From assembly GCA_023393125.1 (NCBI GenBank), contig JAEWMQ010000076.1:1-24507 (forward strand): a stretch of 24,507 bases of DNA, written 5' to 3'. Below, piece by piece: positions 21,833-24,507 of the stretch (positions within the stretch are counted from its first letter, which is position 1; each line of letters begins with the position of its first letter). The notes under the pieces were generated by a model, which saw nothing but the letters and a program-made list of their open reading frames with translations, was not told the DNA's origin and searched no databases. This stretch comes from Bacillota bacterium. Its GTDB lineage: Bacteria > Bacillota > Clostridia > Lachnospirales > Cellulosilyticaceae. The translations under genes and the position numbers were made by a program.

Positions 21833-23546
21833 CGATTTCTTGCTTTTCAATTGCCTCATTCATTCTTGCTCTAATAGCTTGCAATCTCTCATCAATTTCT
21901 TTTAAATAATTTTTCTCCTCAAGTGCCTCTATATCTAGAGAACTTTCTTCTAAATTCATTTTATTGATACATTCTAGTGCCTTTTTAGGATTGGTATCTA
22001 GATCAGACTTTTCCTCTTCTTCCTCTAATAAAGCCTCAAAATTAATTTGCTGAGACATATAACGAGTCTCTAGAGTCTGTTGAAGATGAGATTTATCAAA
22101 AAGCTTCTGACTCTGAGGAATACTGCTCATCTTACTAATTCTTTTCTCTAACTCTCTAGCTTTTTCTTCTACCCGTTTATCCTTGCTAATGCTATCAATA
22201 ATTCGCTTTAATTCTTCATTAATAGGTTGTTCACTTGTTTCTTTTACGAGTTCTCCTACTGTAGCACCTTCTGGCAAAATAAAGTCTTCCTGATCTTCTT
22301 GCCTTGGCTTAGGACATATTAAGTTACAAATCGATTGATGATTTTCTTCTTCGTGCTCGCATGGCATTTCTTTATACTTATGCTCTTCTTTGTGCTCACA
22401 TGGCATTTCTTTATATTTATGTTCTTCTTCGTGCTTGCATGGCATTTCTTTATACTTATGTTCTTCTTTGTACTCGCATGGCATTTCTTTATGTTTATGT
22501 TCTTCTTCGTGCTCACATGGCATCTCTTTGTACTTATGCTCTTCTTTGTGCCCATATGGCATCTCTTTATGCTTATGTTCTTCTTCGTGCTCACATGGCA
22601 TCTCTTTATGCTTATGCTCTTCTTTGTACTCACATGGCATCTCTTTATACTTATGCTCTTCTTTGTACTCACATGGCATTTCTTTATGTTTATGTTCTTC
22701 TTCGTGCTCACATGGCATCTCTTTATGCTTATACTCTTCTTTGGGCTCGCATGGCAAGATAGCAGGACCTGGCTCTAATGGTACGATTGGTTTTGGTAAT
22801 ATAACTGGCCCCGGCGCTAATGGTACTATTGGCTTTGGTAATATAGCTGGTCCCGGCTCTAATGGTACGATTGGCTTTGGCAATATAACTGGTCCTGGAC
22901 CCTGTTCTACTACTTTAGGCTTTTCTACTGGTTTCTGTTCCTTTACTACCACCTTAGGTTTTTCTACTGGCTCCGGTTCCTTTACTACTACCTTAGGTTT
23001 TTCTACTGATTCTACTTCTTTTACTACCACCACAGGCTTTTCTACCGGTATTGTTTCCTTTACTACTACCACTTTAGGTTTTTCTACTGGTTGTGCGGGC
23101 GGTGTTGTTACTGCTTTAGATGGGGCATGACCAGTAGACTTCTGTTCATTCCTTGGGAATAAACTATCTACAATTGACAAGAGCATATACCTATCCTTGC
23201 TAAAGCCAACTACTACAGCTTCTGCCCCTCTCATTTCATGTTCAGCCACTAAAGCCACACCATCAATTTCCTCTAACTTTAAACCACTTTCTAAAATATT
23301 TTTCTCATCTACAAGCCATTTTGTTTCCTTTTCTGTCCCTAACTTTCCTACCTTAATGCCTTTGCTATGACTTTTACTAAATATACAAAATACATAATGA
23401 TTACCTGATGGTAACGACTTTAAATTTTGTACATAGCACTTAATCATACCTGGAGAAGAAAGTGTTACATGCCCTGTCACTTTGCTATTGTCTATGCCAT
23501 ATGTAGAAATGTTCTCTTGCAAGCTAATTAAATTATTTACATACAT
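21828..23546 (-). CDS. Repeat-rich protein with Cys/His/Glu repeats and a coiled-coil tail
   Basis: 572 residues, function unknown. Residues about 10-130 form a compact, probably beta-rich domain (VTGHVTLSSPG, CYVQNLKSL, YVFCIFSK, IDGVALVAE) of a type I loosely associate with clostridial envelope or spore proteins. Residues 154-213 are VEKPKVVVKE-type units. Residues 218-264 are three GPxILPKPIVPLxP units. Residues 265-394 are ten 13-residue units of the pattern PCExxEEHKxKEM, with an eleventh partial one. Residues 425-572 are charged and helical with heptad-like Leu/Ile, a coiled coil. There is no signal peptide or membrane helix. Each repeat carries one Cys and two or three His, so metal binding is possible. 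GGAGGG precedes the ATG at 23544-23546. It follows an SLH protein gene by 98 bases and may share its transcript. A spore-coat or envelope role is inference. Confidence 0.8.
   Translation of the reverse strand: MYVNNLISLQENISTYGIDNSKVTGHVTLSSPGMIKCYVQNLKSLPSGNHYVFCIFSKSHSKGIKVGKLGTEKETKWLVDEKNILESGLKLEEIDGVALVAEHEMRGAEAVVVGFSKDRYMLLSIVDSLFPRNEQKSTGHAPSKAVTTPPAQPVEKPKVVVVKETIPVEKPVVVVKEVESVEKPKVVVKEPEPVEKPKVVVKEQKPVEKPKVVEQGPGPVILPKPIVPLEPGPAILPKPIVPLAPGPVILPKPIVPLEPGPAILPCEPKEEYKHKEMPCEHEEEHKHKEMPCEYKEEHKYKEMPCEYKEEHKHKEMPCEHEEEHKHKEMPYGHKEEHKYKEMPCEHEEEHKHKEMPCEYKEEHKYKEMPCKHEEEHKYKEMPCEHKEEHKYKEMPCEHEEENHQSICNLICPKPRQEDQEDFILPEGATVGELVKETSEQPINEELKRIIDSISKDKRVEEKARELEKRISKMSSIPQSQKLFDKSHLQQTLETRYMSQQINFEALLEEEEEKSDLDTNPKKALECINKMNLEESSLDIEALEEKNYLKEIDERLQAIRARMNEAIEKQEIE
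22326..22754. repeat. 39-bp tandem repeat (10 units plus a partial one) inside the coding region
   Basis: Ten in-frame 39-bp units at 22365-22754 plus a diverged partial unit at 22326-22364 encode the PCExxEEHKxKEM repeats. Units differ mainly at a few positions (His/Tyr/Lys before and after the EE pair). Synonymous differences are few, so the array has expanded or been homogenised recently. Confidence 0.92.
22755..22895. repeat. 42-bp tandem repeat encoding Gly-Pro units
   Basis: Three complete 42-bp units and a 15-base partial unit encode GPxILPKPIVPLxP. Val/Ala alternate at the third residue, so adjacent unit pairs resemble each other. It joins directly onto the 39-bp array. Confidence 0.85.
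22908..23087. repeat. Degenerate repeat encoding VEKPKVVVKE units
   Basis: Five diverged units of about 11-14 codons with a shared VEKPxVVVKE core. They form an extended charged linker between the N-terminal domain and the Gly-Pro repeats. Confidence 0.75.
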
Positions 23547-23644
23547 TTCTCTATCCCTCCGTTGTCCTTATTAGTCATTCTATACTATATATATGAAACT
23601 TATTTATATCCTATGACAACAAAGGGATGAGCTATTTTAAATCA

Positions 23645-24507
23645 TTATAGTAATTCGTTTAATTTGATAAGCACTGTCATTATTTCTGCCCTAGTAAGCG
23701 TTTTTTCTGGTGCCATTTTTCCATTATCCATACCATTTAATAACCCTACTTGATTGCAATATACAATAGCTTGTTTATAAGGTGAGTTTTCTATATCTGT
23801 AAATGTCTTAGTTCCATTTACAATTTCTAATTTACCTTCAGTTATCTCATATAATACTTGTGCAAAAAGCTCTCTTGATAAAGGTTTATCTTGTAATGTG
23901 GCTACTTCTTTTAATGTTGCCTCACTGAGTTTGCTACCTATAGACATTCGGTGAGCATAAGACCAGCTAGTTGTATCTGTCCAATACTTACTTACTACAT
24001 CTTTTGCTAATTTAGCCTCTAACTTACCATTTAAAAGAAGTACACGGTCTAAGAAGGTGAACGAATCTGCAACTGTTAATGACTTACTTGGTGCAAACGT
24101 TTCTTCATCCATTCCTACAACTAAGCCTAGCTTTAGAGCCTTCTCAATATTATTAGAAGCCCAATGTTTACTAGTAACATCTTTAAAATTCATCGTTTCA
24201 ACAGGTGTAAGCGTTACATAATTAAGGACTATACCCATTTTTTCTAAAGCCTTTGAATCAACTAGTAAAGCTTTTAACTGCTCCTCTGTAAAGATAGAAC
24301 CAGTAAGTTCATCTAACCATTTTAAATCTTTATTAGTTTGTAAAATAGTATAAGGCATATATTGCTCTAACTTATGCGTAACTTCTTTTTTCTTTTCTGC
24401 AGATAGACTGTTAAGTGTATTTATAAAGCTATTATTTGATGTAGAAGGTGTTGTTCCAGTACTGCCTCCGCTTTGATTGTTATCTCCACCTTGGTTATTA
24501 TCCCCAC
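23645..24507 (-). CDS. C-terminal part of a surface protein with three SLH domains (partial)
   Basis: The frame is open through the right edge: an ATG at 24356-24358 is internal, since upstream codons continue without a stop. The 286 visible residues begin with a Gly/Asn/Ser/Thr linker (GDNNQGG, DNNQSGG, GSTGTTPSTS), then a helical spacer. Three SLH domains follow, starting near NFKDVTSKHWA, KDVVSKYWTD and KTFTDIENSPYKQA; the first and third have the usual GLVVGMDEETFAP- and GLLNGMDNGKMAP-like ends and the TRAEIMTVL motif. SLH domains bind pyruvylated secondary cell-wall polymers, so the full protein is displayed on the cell surface; its N-terminal function lies outside the window. SLH2 is the most diverged. 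The gene lies 98 bases before the repeat-rich protein, with no clear terminator between. Confidence 0.9.
   Translation of the reverse strand, partial: GDNNQGGDNNQSGGSTGTTPSTSNNSFINTLNSLSAEKKKEVTHKLEQYMPYTILQTNKDLKWLDELTGSIFTEEQLKALLVDSKALEKMGIVLNYVTLTPVETMNFKDVTSKHWASNNIEKALKLGLVVGMDEETFAPSKSLTVADSFTFLDRVLLLNGKLEAKLAKDVVSKYWTDTTSWSYAHRMSIGSKLSEATLKEVATLQDKPLSRELFAQVLYEITEGKLEIVNGTKTFTDIENSPYKQAIVYCNQVGLLNGMDNGKMAPEKTLTRAEIMTVLIKLNELL

Noticed and set aside
22326..22754. CRISPR-like regular repeats
   Set aside because: The 39-bp units are contiguous with no spacers and encode a protein repeat.
22319..23130. Several long ORFs on the plus strand and one in another minus frame across the repeat array, rich in Phe/Cys/Ser
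   Set aside because: They exist because a 39-bp in-frame repeat keeps all frames open; they lack ribosome binding sites and mirror the real repeat gene.

Overview
The window looks like chromosome of a low-GC, Gram-positive anaerobe of class Clostridia, probably in or near Lachnospirales (a Cellulosilyticum-like genome is my guess from memory, not a search). Pointers are the AT-rich intergenic DNA, strong AGGAGG ribosome binding sites, consensus sigma-A promoters, a T-box leader on the tryptophan operon, SLH-domain surface proteins and a DUF4914-type protein. Most genes lie on the minus strand.

Layout. 1-55: start of a probable IS1182-type transposase cut by the window edge. 167-1642: membrane chemoreceptor. 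2010-3890: DUF4914/PEPCK-like P-loop protein, with a structured 3' region at 1752-1880. 4210-4601: two identical tRNA-Leu genes with anticodon AAG, each with its own promoter and terminator. 4781-5965: three small overlapping genes (zinc ribbon plus membrane helix, an orphan domain, a second one-helix protein); the first two look like one gene split by a frameshift. 6225-7469: AI-2E-type permease. 7532-7849: thioredoxin. 8158-8805: tRNA m7G46 methyltransferase.

9047-15578 (minus strand): a complete, unfused tryptophan operon in the order trpE-G-D-C-F-B-A. It makes tryptophan from chorismate and is preceded by a T-box leader (15692-15980) with a TGG specifier, a T-box core and an intrinsic terminator, so it should be switched on by uncharged tRNA-Trp. 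A 33-codon membrane-peptide ORF overlaps the trpA stop codon. Upstream of the operon lies an orphan soluble PAS histidine kinase (16071-17393).

17628-18988: a LemA / TPM-domain gene pair on the plus strand. 19183-21664: a YeiH-type permease and a MATE transporter, probably one minus-strand unit. 21828-24507: a repeat-rich protein (Val/Pro/Lys linker, Gly-Pro repeats, ten 13-residue Cys/His/Glu repeats, coiled-coil tail) and, upstream of it, the C-terminal part of a larger surface protein with three SLH domains that runs off the right edge. The last two are the least ordinary genes here and may form a cell-envelope pair.

Several gene starts were moved to an inner start codon where the Shine-Dalgarno spacing or family alignment favours it; each case is stated in its entry.
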